A DNA stretch of 64,000 bases from CAVVPY01 sp963750295 (GTDB lineage Bacteria; Actinomycetota; Actinomycetes; Mycobacteriales; Jatrophihabitantaceae), in assembly GCA_963750295.1 (NCBI GenBank), contig CAVVPY010000001.1:2232001-2296000 (forward strand). The letters are read 5' to 3'. The notes under the pieces are model-generated. The model had not been told where the DNA came from, did no database searches, and saw nothing but the letters and a program-made list of their open reading frames with translations. The position numbers and the translations under genes are program-made. The stretch's first letter is position 1. Every line of letters starts with the position of its first letter. Below, piece after piece: positions 1 through 8,886 of this stretch.

Positions 1-1156
1 AGTTCGACGAGATCTGCTGCACGCCGATCCGGACCGCGATCCCGGCTGCGCGCGCCTGCTGCTCGGACATCCCCACCCGGCCGACCTCCGGATCGGTGAA
101 CGTGACCCACGCCAGCCCGTGGTACCCGCCGAAGGGCTCGTGCCGGTCGAGCAGGTGCGCGATCAGCACCTTGGACTGCCACACCGCGACATGGGTGAAC
201 TGGCCGTGCCCGGCGATGTCCCCGATCGCGTAGATCCCGTCATGACCGGGCAGGGCCATGTGCTCGTCCACGTCGAGGGATCGGGCGGACGGGTCCAGGC
301 CGACCGTCTCGAGTCCGATCTGATCGAGATTGGGCTTGCGGCCGGCGGCTACGAGCACCCGCGCGCCGGTGAGGACGGTGCCGTCGGCGAGGCTGACCTC
401 GACGCCGTCCCCGCCCGGAGCAAAGGCGGTAACGCCGACGCCCTGGTGCACGTCGATGCCATCCCGGGTGAAGACCTCGGCGACCACCGCGGCCGCTTCC
501 GGCTCCTCGGGGCCGAGGATCCGGTCCGCACCCTCGACCAGCGCTACCCGCGAGCCGAACCGGGCGAAGGCCTGCGCGAGTTCGCAGCCGATCGCCCCGC
601 CGCCGACAACCACCAGCGACGCCGGTGCGGTCCGCGCCTTGACGGCCTCGCGATTCGTCCAGACAAGATCGCCGGCCGCGCGCAGGTCGGCCAGCCCCTC
701 GATGGGTGGCAGGGCGGGCGCGGTCCCGGTGGCGACGACCACGCGCGGGCTGCGGTGGGTCTCGTCCCCGACCACGACCCGCAGCTGGCCGGTCTCGTCG
801 CGCCCGGCGAACCGGCCGGCCCCGCGCACGAAGCGCGCGCCCTGGTGCTCGAGCCGGTCGACCGCGACCTGGTCGTCCCAGTCGTCGGTGGCTACGTCGC
901 GGATCCGGTCCGCCACCGGTGTGAAGTCGGCAACAACGCTGGCCCGGCCGGCCATGCCGTCGATGCGCCGACCCTCCGCGAGCAGCTCGGCGCCGCGCAG
1001 CATCATCTTCGACGGAATGCAGCCGTAGTAAGGGCATTCGCCGCCGACGAGGTGCTTGTCGATGCCCAACACCGACCAACCGGCCTTGGCCATCGCGCCA
1101 GCGACGTCCTCGCCGCCCGGCCCGAGTCCCAGCACGATGAGATCAAAATCAGCCAT
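1..1156 (-). CDS. FAD-dependent pyridine nucleotide-disulfide oxidoreductase, partial (C-terminus beyond the window)
   Basis: Reading leftwards from ATG at 1156 gives 385 residues without a stop, so the gene runs off the left edge. The N-terminus has the FAD dinucleotide motif GLGPGG (residues 10-15) and a redox-active disulfide CPYYGC (Cys41, Cys46) followed by IPSK. A second nucleotide-binding motif (VVGGGAIGCELA) lies near residue 180 and the FAD-closing motif YAIGDIAGHG near 315. This is the lipoamide dehydrogenase / mercuric reductase / mycothione reductase family, which usually has about 460-480 residues, so roughly 80-90 are missing. Those include the C-terminal interface His-Glu pair, so substrate class cannot be assigned. 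It is divergent from glbO with only 27 bp between the start codons. Confidence 0.9.
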   Translation of the reverse strand, partial: MADFDLIVLGLGPGGEDVAGAMAKAGWSVLGIDKHLVGGECPYYGCIPSKMMLRGAELLAEGRRIDGMAGRASVVADFTPVADRIRDVATDDWDDQVAVDRLEHQGARFVRGAGRFAGRDETGQLRVVVGDETHRSPRVVVATGTAPALPPIEGLADLRAAGDLVWTNREAVKARTAPASLVVVGGGAIGCELAQAFARFGSRVALVEGADRILGPEEPEAAAVVAEVFTRDGIDVHQGVGVTAFAPGGDGVEVSLADGTVLTGARVLVAAGRKPNLDQIGLETVGLDPSARSLDVDEHMALPGHDGIYAIGDIAGHGQFTHVAVWQSKVLIAHLLDRHEPFGGYHGLAWVTFTDPEVGRVGMSEQQARAAGIAVRIGVQQISSN

Positions 1157-1183
1157 CAACGGACCGTACGGGACAATGGCAGC

Positions 1184-1573
1184 GTGGAAGCTGACCGGCC
1201 CGAGACGTTCTACGACGCCGTCGGCGGCGAACCCACCTTCCGCGCCCTCGTGCACGAGTTCTACGCGGGAGTGGCAGCTGACCCCGTCCTGCGCGCGCTC
1301 TACCCCGACGACGACCTCGGACCGGCCGAGGAGCGGCTGCGGCTGTTCCTGATCCAGTACTGGGGCGGGCCGCAGACCTACAGCGAACAACGCGGGCACC
1401 CGCGGCTGCGGATGCGGCATGCCCCGTTCCCGATCGGCGCCGCGGCCCGCGACGCCTGGCTGCGGCACATGCGGGCGGCCGTCGAGTCGCTCGCGCTGCC
1501 CCCCGCCTACGAGGACACGCTGTGGACCTACCTGCACGGGGCGGCCGAGCAGATGCGGAACACGCCGGGCTGA
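1184..1573 (+). CDS. glbO: Group II truncated hemoglobin
   Basis: A 129-residue 2-on-2 globin predicted to bind heme and O2. Visible landmarks are Tyr27 (B10), the YWGGP stretch at 59-63, His79 in MRHAPF (proximal F8 ligand) and Trp91 (G8), which is typical of group II. The frame is open far upstream, but that part only shadows the opposite-strand oxidoreductase. GTG at 1184 is chosen because it gives the family length and sits 6 nt after GACAAT (1172-1177), as expected of a leaderless start. The glbO-then-alpha-glucosidase order matches M. tuberculosis Rv2470-Rv2471 as I remember it. Confidence 0.9.
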   Translation: MEADRPETFYDAVGGEPTFRALVHEFYAGVAADPVLRALYPDDDLGPAEERLRLFLIQYWGGPQTYSEQRGHPRLRMRHAPFPIGAAARDAWLRHMRAAVESLALPPAYEDTLWTYLHGAAEQMRNTPG

Positions 1574-1588
1574 GTACGCTTGGCTGCC

Positions 1589-3179
1589 ATGTCCAAAAGC
1601 GCTTCCAGCCCGCCGTGGTGGGCGACCGCCGTCTGCTACCAGATCTACCCGCGTAGTTTCGCCGACGGCAACGGCGACGGCATCGGCGACCTGATCGGCA
1701 TCCGCGAGCGGCTCGACCACCTGGTCGAACTCGGCGTGGATGCGATCTGGATCTCGCCGTTCTACCGCTCGCCGATGGCCGACGGCGGCTACGACGTCGC
1801 CGACCCGTGCGACGTCGACCCGATGTTCGGTTCGCTGGCCGACTTCGACGACTTGCTCGCAGCCGCGCACGAGCGAGGCATCAGGGTCACCGTGGACATC
1901 GTCCCGAACCACTTCTCCGACCAGCACGCCTGGTTCCAGGCGGCCCTCGCCGCCGGCCCCGGGTCACCCGAGCGGGCGCGGTTCATCTTCCGCCCGGGAC
2001 GTGGCGAGGACGGCGAACTGCCGCCGAACAACTGGCCCTCGGTCTTCGGTGGGCCCGCCTGGCACCGCGTCCCCGACGGCGAGTGGTACCTGCACCTGTT
2101 CGCGCCCGAGCAGCCCGACGTGAACTGGGACAACCCCGAAGTGCCGGCGGAGTTCGAGCGGATCCTGCGGTTCTGGCTCGACCGGGGCGCGGACGGCTTC
2201 CGGGTCGACGTCGCGCACAGCATGGCCAAGCCGGCCGGCCTGCCCGATCTGGACCCGACCGTGCTCACGCCCCGCGACAGCGATTCGCACATGCCCTCAC
2301 CGCTGGACATCCGCTTCGACCACGACGACGTGCATGATCATCACCGGATGCTGCGGCGCGTCCTCGACTCCTACCCCGGTGACCGGATGGCCGTCGGCGA
2401 GGCCTGGGTGCCTGACGACGTGCGCCTGGCCAGGTACGTGCGCCCGGACGAGCTGAACCTGACGTTCAACTTCGAGTTGATCGTCGCGCCGTGGGGCGCC
2501 GAGGCGTTCCGGCGCGCGATCGAGTCCTCGCTGCAGGCCCTGGCCGACGTCGGGGCACCGTGCACCTGGGTCCTCGGCAACCACGACGTGAACCGGCCGG
2601 CCACCCGCTACGGCGGCGGGGCGGCCGGCGTGCGCCGGGCGCGGGCCGCGGCCCTCGTCCAGCTCGCCCTGCCCGGCGCTGCGTATCTGTACAACGGTGA
2701 CGAGCTGGCGCTGGAGAACGTGGAGCTGCCGGACGAGGCGCTGCAGGACCCGACCTGGGAGCGCAGCGGGCACACCGTCCGCGGCCGCGACGGCGAGCGG
2801 GTGCCAATCCCGTGGAGCGGGAACTCACCGCCGTACGGGTTCACCAGCGGCACAGCCACGTGGCTGCCGATGCCGTCGCACTGGGCCGGGGACACGGTCG
2901 AGGCGCAGCACGGCCGACCCGAGCTCGACCCTGCACCTGTACCGGGCGGCGCTGCGGCTGCGGCGGTCGTTGCCACCCGACGACTTCGCCTGGGGCGACG
3001 GCCCGGCCGGCGTCCTCACCTTCCGCCGCGGGAACCTCACCGTGCTGCTCAACACCTGCGCCGAGCCCGTGGCGATGCCCGCGGGTGAGGTGGTGCTCGC
3101 GTCCGGGCCGGTCGACGGCGCGGTGCCCGCCGACACCGCGGTGTGGGTTCGGTCCCCAGATGCCCGTCGCGCCGGCTGA
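1589..3179 (+). CDS. aglA: GH13 alpha-glucosidase (AglA-like), frameshifted near the 3' end
   Basis: Alpha-amylase-family hydrolase acting on alpha-glucosidic bonds. The TIM-barrel regions occur in order: DIVPNH (region I), GFRVDVAH (II, nucleophile Asp), VGEAWV (III, acid/base Glu) and LGNHDV (IV). The reading frame opened by ATG 1589 drifts into non-homologous Arg/Pro-rich sequence after GGTCGAGGCGCAG (about 2908) and stops at 3088. The +1 frame from about 2910 restores a normal GH13 C-terminal beta-domain (STLHLYRAALRLRRS and onward) ending at 3179. One surplus base at 2906-2912 explains this; the repaired protein would have about 529 residues. All catalytic residues lie before the break. 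A real frameshift or a sequencing error are both possible. An upstream TTG at 1580 is less likely as the start. Confidence 0.85.
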
Positions 3180-3906
3180 GCTGCAGCGTGCCCTCGTCGC
3201 GGGCCTGCTGAGCGCTGACTGCCCGCACGTCGGTCCGTTCGTCGTGCTGCTCGACGCCGCCAGCGACAACCCGTTGCGCAACTACGCGGCGCCCGCGCGC
3301 CCGGACTCGCCCACGCCGGACGAGCTCGATGCGCTGATCGCGAAGTTCGGCGCGCACGGTCGCCGTCCCCGGCTGGAGTACGTCGAGCCGCACGAGGGCT
3401 TGACCGCCGCGATCAGGGCAGCCGGATTCGTCACCGTGCAGAGCCTGCCGCTGATGGCGCTGGGGTCGCGCGGCGCGGCCGCCGCGGATGTCCCCGGCAT
3501 CGAGGTCGGTGACGCCGGACCCGACGAGCTGCTCGGTGCGGCCGCCGTCCAGGTCGCCGCCTACGGCGACGACGAGGCGCCCGAGCAGAGCGCCCGGCGG
3601 CTGGCCCGGACGCTGGCGAGCGGTGGCGGCGTCGTCGTGGCCCGCGACCGGGACAGCGGCCGGATCGTCGGTGCCGGCATGTATCCCGCGCCGACGCTCG
3701 GCTTCGCCGAACTGGCCGGGGTGGCCACCCGCGACGGGTTCCGCCGCCGCGGGATCGGCGCCGCCGTGTCGGCCGAGCTCGCCCGATCGGCCGAGCGGCG
3801 CGGGGCGCACCCGTTCCTGCAGGCCGGGGGCGCGGACGAGCAGCGGATGTATGCCCGCATCGGGTTCGAGACCTGCGGGTCGATGACGCTGGCCGAACTG
3901 AGGTGA
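3160..3906 (+). CDS. GNAT-family N-acetyltransferase
   Basis: A 248-residue protein whose C-terminal half has a GNAT fold: LAGVATRDGFRRRGIGAAVS carries the acetyl-CoA pyrophosphate loop (R-R-x-G-I-G), followed by the MYARIGFETCG beta-bulge motif near the end. The N-terminal half is less conserved and may be a degenerate second GNAT repeat. ATG 3160 lies inside the last codons of the alpha-glucosidase in another frame (20-bp overlap), implying translational coupling if the upstream frame is intact. The substrate is unknown. Confidence 0.8.
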   Translation: MPVAPAELQRALVAGLLSADCPHVGPFVVLLDAASDNPLRNYAAPARPDSPTPDELDALIAKFGAHGRRPRLEYVEPHEGLTAAIRAAGFVTVQSLPLMALGSRGAAAADVPGIEVGDAGPDELLGAAAVQVAAYGDDEAPEQSARRLARTLASGGGVVVARDRDSGRIVGAGMYPAPTLGFAELAGVATRDGFRRRGIGAAVSAELARSAERRGAHPFLQAGGADEQRMYARIGFETCGSMTLAELR

Positions 3907-3989
3907 CGCTCAGCCCTGCGCACCGGCGGGGCGAGTAGCGTCGAGAATCGGACGGCGCCACCGGGGACGCGCCGGACTGCGGAGGTGGC

Positions 3990-5165
3990 ATGACATCGGC
4001 CTCCGCGCGGCGCCTGCCCTTCACCCGCGCAGCTTGTGGCGCGGCGCTCGCCGTGGCCCTGCTCGGGCTGCCCGCCTTCGCTAAGTCCGGTGCAGCGCGC
4101 GTCGTCGCGCACGGTGGCGACCCGGCCACCACCACCGCGACCGCCACCGCCGGCGCCCCGGCGAGGACCGCGCAGCAGCCGCGCACGCTCGACGCCACCT
4201 GCGTGCGGGCGGGTTCCCCAGCCGCCGCCGTGGCCGGTCGGTGGGGTGCTCGCATCGGCGTCCACGGTGCCGTCCCGGATGCATCGGCGTGCCCGAGCGG
4301 CCACGCCCGCGACACCGCCCCGCCCGACGATCCGGCCGGTTCGTTCACGGCCTCGGGCACCGCCCGGCTCGGCGGGAGCTGGCGCCCACTGGCCGGCCAG
4401 CGGCTGCGCCTCGTTATGCAGGGTTCACCCCAGGCACCGAGCTGGGACAGCGGCGGCAGCTACCGCCTGACGATGTCGGACGAGTTCACCGCGCCCGGCG
4501 TGGACGACTCGACGTGGGAACGCGGGTGGTTCCTCGGCCTGGGTGAGAGCGGCACCACGTTGCCCGCCAATTCCGACGAGCTGGCCTGCTACAACTCGGC
4601 CAACGTGTCGCAGCCGGGCGATGGCTACCTGCACCTGTCGTTGACCGATGTCGCCTCCACCTGCGGGCGCGGGCGGAGCCGAGTCACCAAGAGCTACACC
4701 GGCAGCCTCGTCGACACCAGGCAGAGCTTCCGCCAGGCCGGCGGGAGCATCGAAGCGCGCGTGTTCATCCCGTCCACCGCCGCCGGGATGGCGAGCGGCT
4801 GGCCGGCCTTCTGGCTGAACGGGCCCGATCCGCCGCCGTGGCCCGAACACGGCGAGATCGACATCGTCGAAGGCCGTGGCGGCACGACGTCGGCCCACCT
4901 GCACTACACCGACGGCTCCGGCGATCAGGCACCGAGCTGGGTGACGCCGAACGCCTACGTCGGGTGGCACACCTTCGGCGCGCATTGGGATCGCACAGCT
5001 GGGACCGTCACCCTCTACTGGGACGGTCGGCCGATTGCCACCGACGCCGCCATGACCGCCGCATACCGGGAGTATCTGGTGTTCGACCTCACCATGGACA
5101 GCGCATCGCTCGTGGACTCGTTCCCGGTCACGATGCTCGTGGACTGGGTTCGGGTATGGCGCTGA
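3990..5165 (+). CDS. Secreted GH16 family glycoside hydrolase (laminarinase/endo-beta-glucanase type)
   Basis: A 391-residue exported protein. ATG 3990 follows a strong Shine-Dalgarno GGAGG (3981-3985). Residues 1-32 form a Sec signal peptide (RR, hydrophobic core, PAFA), then an Ala/Thr/Pro-rich spacer up to about residue 150. The catalytic jelly-roll follows, with the GH16 signature Glu289-Ile-Asp291-Ile-Val-Glu294, where Glu289 is the expected nucleophile and Glu294 the acid/base. Other GH16 landmarks are MSDEF near 165 and the closing VDWVRVW. It probably cleaves beta-glucans or galactans outside the cell; the precise polymer cannot be read from the sequence. Confidence 0.88.
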   Translation: MTSASARRLPFTRAACGAALAVALLGLPAFAKSGAARVVAHGGDPATTTATATAGAPARTAQQPRTLDATCVRAGSPAAAVAGRWGARIGVHGAVPDASACPSGHARDTAPPDDPAGSFTASGTARLGGSWRPLAGQRLRLVMQGSPQAPSWDSGGSYRLTMSDEFTAPGVDDSTWERGWFLGLGESGTTLPANSDELACYNSANVSQPGDGYLHLSLTDVASTCGRGRSRVTKSYTGSLVDTRQSFRQAGGSIEARVFIPSTAAGMASGWPAFWLNGPDPPPWPEHGEIDIVEGRGGTTSAHLHYTDGSGDQAPSWVTPNAYVGWHTFGAHWDRTAGTVTLYWDGRPIATDAAMTAAYREYLVFDLTMDSASLVDSFPVTMLVDWVRVWR

Positions 5166-5318
5166 CGGCCGGTCGAGCCGACGTCACCGGGCGCTTCGGC
5201 GTCCGCCGGCCGTACGTGTGGTGGGCACGGCGCGGATGCGGCAATAGGGACATGCCCAGTTAGGCTGGAGGTTGCCTATGTCCACGGTAGCTGTCCCGAC
5301 AACGATGAGGAATCCCGC

Positions 5319-5948
5319 GTGACCGACGAGCTGTGGGAGTCCGATCCTGACTCCGAGCACAGGCGTCGGGCGGTCTGGGGGCTGACGATTCTGGGCCTCG
5401 CCGCGGCGATCGTGGTCGCGATCATGATCTTCTTCCTGGGCACGTCCAGCAGCGACAGCGCGCATCGCAGCACCGGCGACATCCCCCTGTCCAGCGCGTC
5501 CGGAAGCAGCTCGTCGAGCCCGTCCGGGGGTGGTTCCACGTCGTCGGGCAGCCGGTCACCGTCGACCTCCGCGTCCACGTCCGCGGGTCCGAGTACGCCG
5601 GTGACGACCTCGTGCGCGTCGGGTAGCTCGTGCGTGCTCGAGGGGGACGGCGGCAAGGTCATCGACGCCGTCAACGCCTACCGCACCAAGCGTGGGCAGT
5701 CGGCAGTGCCCGGAACGGCAACGACCCGGGCGAAGGCGTGCGCGCTGGACAGCGGCAACACCGGCTCGTGCCCCTCCAACTACTTCTGGGAGCCGGTCAC
5801 CCCGCAGAGCGGCACGTCGGTGGTCGCCAAGATCGCGGCCAGGAGCGACGGGCGGCGGTGGTTGGTCGACCCCTCGATGAAGTCGCTCGAGATCGGGTGG
5901 GCTTTCGTGGGCGGCCAGTACTACTGCGCGGTCATCTCGCTCACCTGA
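5319..5948 (+). CDS. Membrane-anchored CAP/SCP-like domain protein
   Basis: 209 residues starting at GTG 5319 after GATGAGG. One transmembrane helix at about 22-44, then a Ser/Gly/Thr-rich low-complexity linker to about residue 95, then an extracytoplasmic domain with four cysteines. Its start (VIDAVNAYRTKRG) and the pattern WLVDPSMKSLEIGWAFVGGQYYC resemble the CAP (SCP/PR-1) fold. The His/Glu residues that line the usual CAP cavity are not evident, so this looks like a shortened or degenerate member, perhaps structural. Its stop codon overlaps the end of the convergent gene by 8 bp. Family assignment is inferred from pattern only. Confidence 0.65.
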   Translation: MTDELWESDPDSEHRRRAVWGLTILGLAAAIVVAIMIFFLGTSSSDSAHRSTGDIPLSSASGSSSSSPSGGGSTSSGSRSPSTSASTSAGPSTPVTTSCASGSSCVLEGDGGKVIDAVNAYRTKRGQSAVPGTATTRAKACALDSGNTGSCPSNYFWEPVTPQSGTSVVAKIAARSDGRRWLVDPSMKSLEIGWAFVGGQYYCAVISLT

Positions 5949-6609
5949 TCGGCACCGCATCGAGCCCGCTGCCTGCACTTTCGGCGTACACGGAGCCGTA
6001 GGCGGCAGCCAGCCGGGTCCAGCGCCCGCGGACGTCGACGGCGGCGTGCGAGTCGCGCCGCAGGAAGCCGAGCCTGGTGAGCGCGCTGAGCGGGCGCAGT
6101 CGCACCTCGGCAACCGTCCCGGCCTCGTTGTGGACCCTCAGCACGACCGAGTCGAGCAGGGCGTCAGCGAGCTCGGCGCGGGGCTGGGCACCGGGAACCC
6201 CCTCGCGAGCGGCGGCCTCGCTCAACGCCGACGCCCCGGCACGCACCAGCCCGCGGATGACGTCGTCGGGGATGGTGTCGACGCGCTGCCATCCCGTCGC
6301 CGGCGGCAGCGTCCCCCGCCAGGACGTGTCGCGCGCGTCGGGTTCGCCGGCCCGTTCGCCGTCGAGCCAGGCGAGCAGGTCGGCCGCGGTGACGGTCCGG
6401 TCGATCGGCTCGGTCGCGTCGCGGTCGGTCGGGTGGAACTCGACGGTGCGACCGGCCAGGACGTGGAACGGCAGCCGCAGCAGTGCGCTGAGCTGCTTCG
6501 GCCCGGTGCGGACTCGTACGAGCGTGCCCGGATCAAGCGCCACGGCACGCCGCAACAGCGGCGCCATCTCGTGCAGGGCGGCTTCGGCCGTGGCCAGGAC
6601 CGCGGTCAC
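5941..6609 (-). CDS. Conserved hypothetical protein (Rv2474c-like by position)
   Basis: 222 residues. The true start is GTG 6609, which overlaps the stop of the thioesterase gene as GTGA; the frame upstream of it is only a shadow. No catalytic motif or membrane segment is recognised. The protein is mixed alpha/beta with an acidic middle. M. tuberculosis has a similar-sized unknown gene (Rv2474c) directly after the orthologous thioesterase Rv2475c, so this pair seems to be a conserved unit. A role in acyl-CoA or translation-associated processes would be guesswork. Confidence 0.75.
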   Translation of the reverse strand: MTAVLATAEAALHEMAPLLRRAVALDPGTLVRVRTGPKQLSALLRLPFHVLAGRTVEFHPTDRDATEPIDRTVTAADLLAWLDGERAGEPDARDTSWRGTLPPATGWQRVDTIPDDVIRGLVRAGASALSEAAAREGVPGAQPRAELADALLDSVVLRVHNEAGTVAEVRLRPLSALTRLGFLRRDSHAAVDVRGRWTRLAAAYGSVYAESAGSGLDAVPIR

Positions 6610-7055
6610 GCGCTGCTGGTGTCGCCGACGTCCGGACGGTCCGCGCGATCCGCACCGCCCTGGCCGTCGTCGGCGAACGACTCGAGAACCGTCCGTTCCT
6701 CCGGGGTGAGCCGGCGTGGGCGGACGGCGCCGAAGTCGAAGGTCACACACTGCGTCGCGGCCCTCGCCGCGATCAGGCCGTGGTCGTAGACCTCGTAGCG
6801 GACGGTGAACCGAGCGCCACCGACCTTTTCGATCCACAACTCGAGCCGCAGCGGTTCGGGGTGGTACACGATCGGGCGTACGTAGTCGATCTCGTGCCGC
6901 GCGATCACCGTGCCGTCGGAGAAACCCCGCTGCCGGTGGAAGAACATCGCGACCCGAGCCTGCTCGAGGTAGGCGAGGTACGCGGAGTTGTTGATGTGCC
7001 GGTAGGCGTCCATGTCCGACCAGCGCATGTGCACTTCGTGCGCGAACCTCGCCAT
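6606..7055 (-). CDS. Acyl-CoA thioesterase, hotdog fold (YbgC/FadM type)
   Basis: 149 residues with the 4-hydroxybenzoyl-CoA thioesterase signature MRWSDMDAYRHINNSAYLAY (Asp nucleophile/base in SDMD, HINN following) and the EVYDHG strand. It is predicted to hydrolyse acyl-CoA esters in the cytosol. The C-terminal 35 residues are polar and probably disordered. It sits between ettA (25 bp upstream) and the hypothetical gene that overlaps it by 4 bp, all on the minus strand, so the three are probably co-transcribed. Confidence 0.85.
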   Translation of the reverse strand: MARFAHEVHMRWSDMDAYRHINNSAYLAYLEQARVAMFFHRQRGFSDGTVIARHEIDYVRPIVYHPEPLRLELWIEKVGGARFTVRYEVYDHGLIAARAATQCVTFDFGAVRPRRLTPEERTVLESFADDGQGGADRADRPDVGDTSSA

Positions 7056-7080
7056 GTCCGTCCCTCCCGTTCGGCAGCCG

Positions 7081-8763
7081 TCAGTCGCGGGTCAGCTTGC
7101 GGTGGGTCATGGCGTGCGGGCGGGCCGCCTCGAATCCGAGTCGCTCGACCTTGTTCTTCTCGTAGGAGTCAAAGTTGCCCTCGAACCAGAACCACTTCGC
7201 GCCGTCGGCGTCATCGCCTTCCCAGGCCAGGATGTGCGTCGCCGTGCGGTCGAGGAACCACCGGTCGTGGCTGGTGATGACCGCGCAACCCGGGAACTCG
7301 AGCAGCGCGTTCTCGAGCGAACCCAGGGTTTCGACGTCGAGGTCGTTGGTCGGCTCGTCGAGCAGCAGCACGTTGCCGCCTCGCTTGAGGGTGAGCGCCA
7401 GGTTCAGGCGGTTGCGCTCACCCCCGGACAGGACGCCGGCCGGCTTCTGCTGGTCCGGCCCCCGGAATCCGAAGGCTGACACGTACGCACGGGAAGGCAT
7501 CTCGACCTGGCCGACGTTGATGTAGTCGAGCCCGTCGGAGACCACTTCGAACACCGTCTTGGCCGGGTCGAGGCCACCGCGACTCTGGTCCACGTAGCTC
7601 AGTTTCACCGTCTCGCCGATGCGCAACTCGCCGGCATCGGGCTTCTCCTCCCCGATGATCATCCGGAACAGCGTGGTCTTGCCCACGCCGTTCGGGCCGA
7701 TCACGCCGACGATCCCGCCTCGCGGCAAGGAGAAGGAGAGGTCCTTCATCAACAGTTCGCCGTCGAACCCCTTGTCCAGGTGCAGCGCCTCGACGACAGT
7801 GCTGCCCAGCCGCGGCCCCGGGGGAATCTGGATCTCTTCGAAGTCGAGCTTGCGGGTCTTCTCAGCCTCCGTCGCCATCTCCTCGTAGCGCTGCAAGCGG
7901 GCCTTGCTCTTGGCCTGCCGGCCCTTGGCGTTCTGGCGCACCCACTCCAGTTCGTCGCGCAGCCGCTTCTGGAGTTTGACGTCCTTCCTGCCCTGGACGG
8001 ACAGCCGCTCGGCCTTCTTCTCCAGATAGGTCGAGTAGTTGCCCTCGTACGGGTAGGCGCGGCCGCGGTCGAGTTCGAGGATCCACTCGGCGACGTTGTC
8101 GAGGAAGTACCTGTCGTGTGTGACGGCCAGGATCGTGCCGGGATAGCGCGCGAGGTGCTGTTCGAGCCATTGCACGCTCTCGGCGTCCAGGTGGTTGGTT
8201 GGCTCGTCGAGCAGGAGCAGGTCGGGCTGTTCGAGCAGCAGTTTGCACAGCGCGACCCGCCGCCGTTCGCCACCGGACAGGTGGGTGACGGGTTCGTCGC
8301 CGGGCGGGCACCGAAGCGCGTCCATCGCCTGCTCGATGCGACTGTCGAGCTCCCAACCCTCGGCATGCTCGATCTTCTCCATCAGTTCGCCCTGTTCGGC
8401 GAGCAGTGCATCGAAGTCGGCGTCCGGGTCACCCATCGCGGCGGAGACCTCCTCGAAGCGCGCCAGGGTGGCCCGGAGGTCGGCGACGGCGTCCTCGACG
8501 TTGCCTCGCACCGTCTTGGTCTCGTCGAGCGGTGGCTCCTGCTGGAGCAGCCCCACCGATGCCCCGGGCGCGAGCATCGCGTCCCCGTTCGATGCGTGGT
8601 CCAGACCGGCCATGATGCGCAGCACGCTCGACTTGCCGGCACCGTTCGGGCCGACCACGCCGATCTTGGCGCCAGGCAGGAACGAGAGGGTGACATCGTC
8701 GAGAATGACCTTGTCGCCGTGCGCCTTGCGCACCTTGTACATGGTGTAAATGAACTGAGCCAC
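7081..8763 (-). CDS. ettA: Energy-dependent translational throttle protein EttA (ABC-F ATPase)
   Basis: 560 residues, full length for EttA. It has two ABC cassettes: Walker A GPNGAGKS near residue 40 and GPNGVGKT near 360; signatures LSGGERRR and LSGGERNR; Walker B LLLLDEPTNHLD and LLLDEPTNDLD. There are no transmembrane segments. The linker (arm plus coiled coil, about 240-320) is rich in Lys/Arg (KARLQRYEE), as expected for binding the ribosomal E site and gating entry into elongation according to ATP/ADP ratio. The orthologue in M. tuberculosis is Rv2477c, also next to an SSB-like gene. Confidence 0.95.
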   Translation of the reverse strand: MAQFIYTMYKVRKAHGDKVILDDVTLSFLPGAKIGVVGPNGAGKSSVLRIMAGLDHASNGDAMLAPGASVGLLQQEPPLDETKTVRGNVEDAVADLRATLARFEEVSAAMGDPDADFDALLAEQGELMEKIEHAEGWELDSRIEQAMDALRCPPGDEPVTHLSGGERRRVALCKLLLEQPDLLLLDEPTNHLDAESVQWLEQHLARYPGTILAVTHDRYFLDNVAEWILELDRGRAYPYEGNYSTYLEKKAERLSVQGRKDVKLQKRLRDELEWVRQNAKGRQAKSKARLQRYEEMATEAEKTRKLDFEEIQIPPGPRLGSTVVEALHLDKGFDGELLMKDLSFSLPRGGIVGVIGPNGVGKTTLFRMIIGEEKPDAGELRIGETVKLSYVDQSRGGLDPAKTVFEVVSDGLDYINVGQVEMPSRAYVSAFGFRGPDQQKPAGVLSGGERNRLNLALTLKRGGNVLLLDEPTNDLDVETLGSLENALLEFPGCAVITSHDRWFLDRTATHILAWEGDDADGAKWFWFEGNFDSYEKNKVERLGFEAARPHAMTHRKLTRD

Positions 8764-8886
8764 TGACCGTCCTCGCCGAATCTGGTGAACCGGTGCGGCC
8801 GCCGCACGGGCATGTCGGGCCTGCCCTCATCGCTGTCGATGGCGTCGGCCGCACCGTCCAGTGTCCCAGCCCGGCGGGCGGGCGGC

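Noticed and set aside
119..1183. Long plus-strand frame in front of glbO (and minus-strand frame 240-1079)
   Set aside because: Both shadow the minus-strand oxidoreductase, whose own frame has clear FAD, disulfide and NAD motifs and is open to the window edge.
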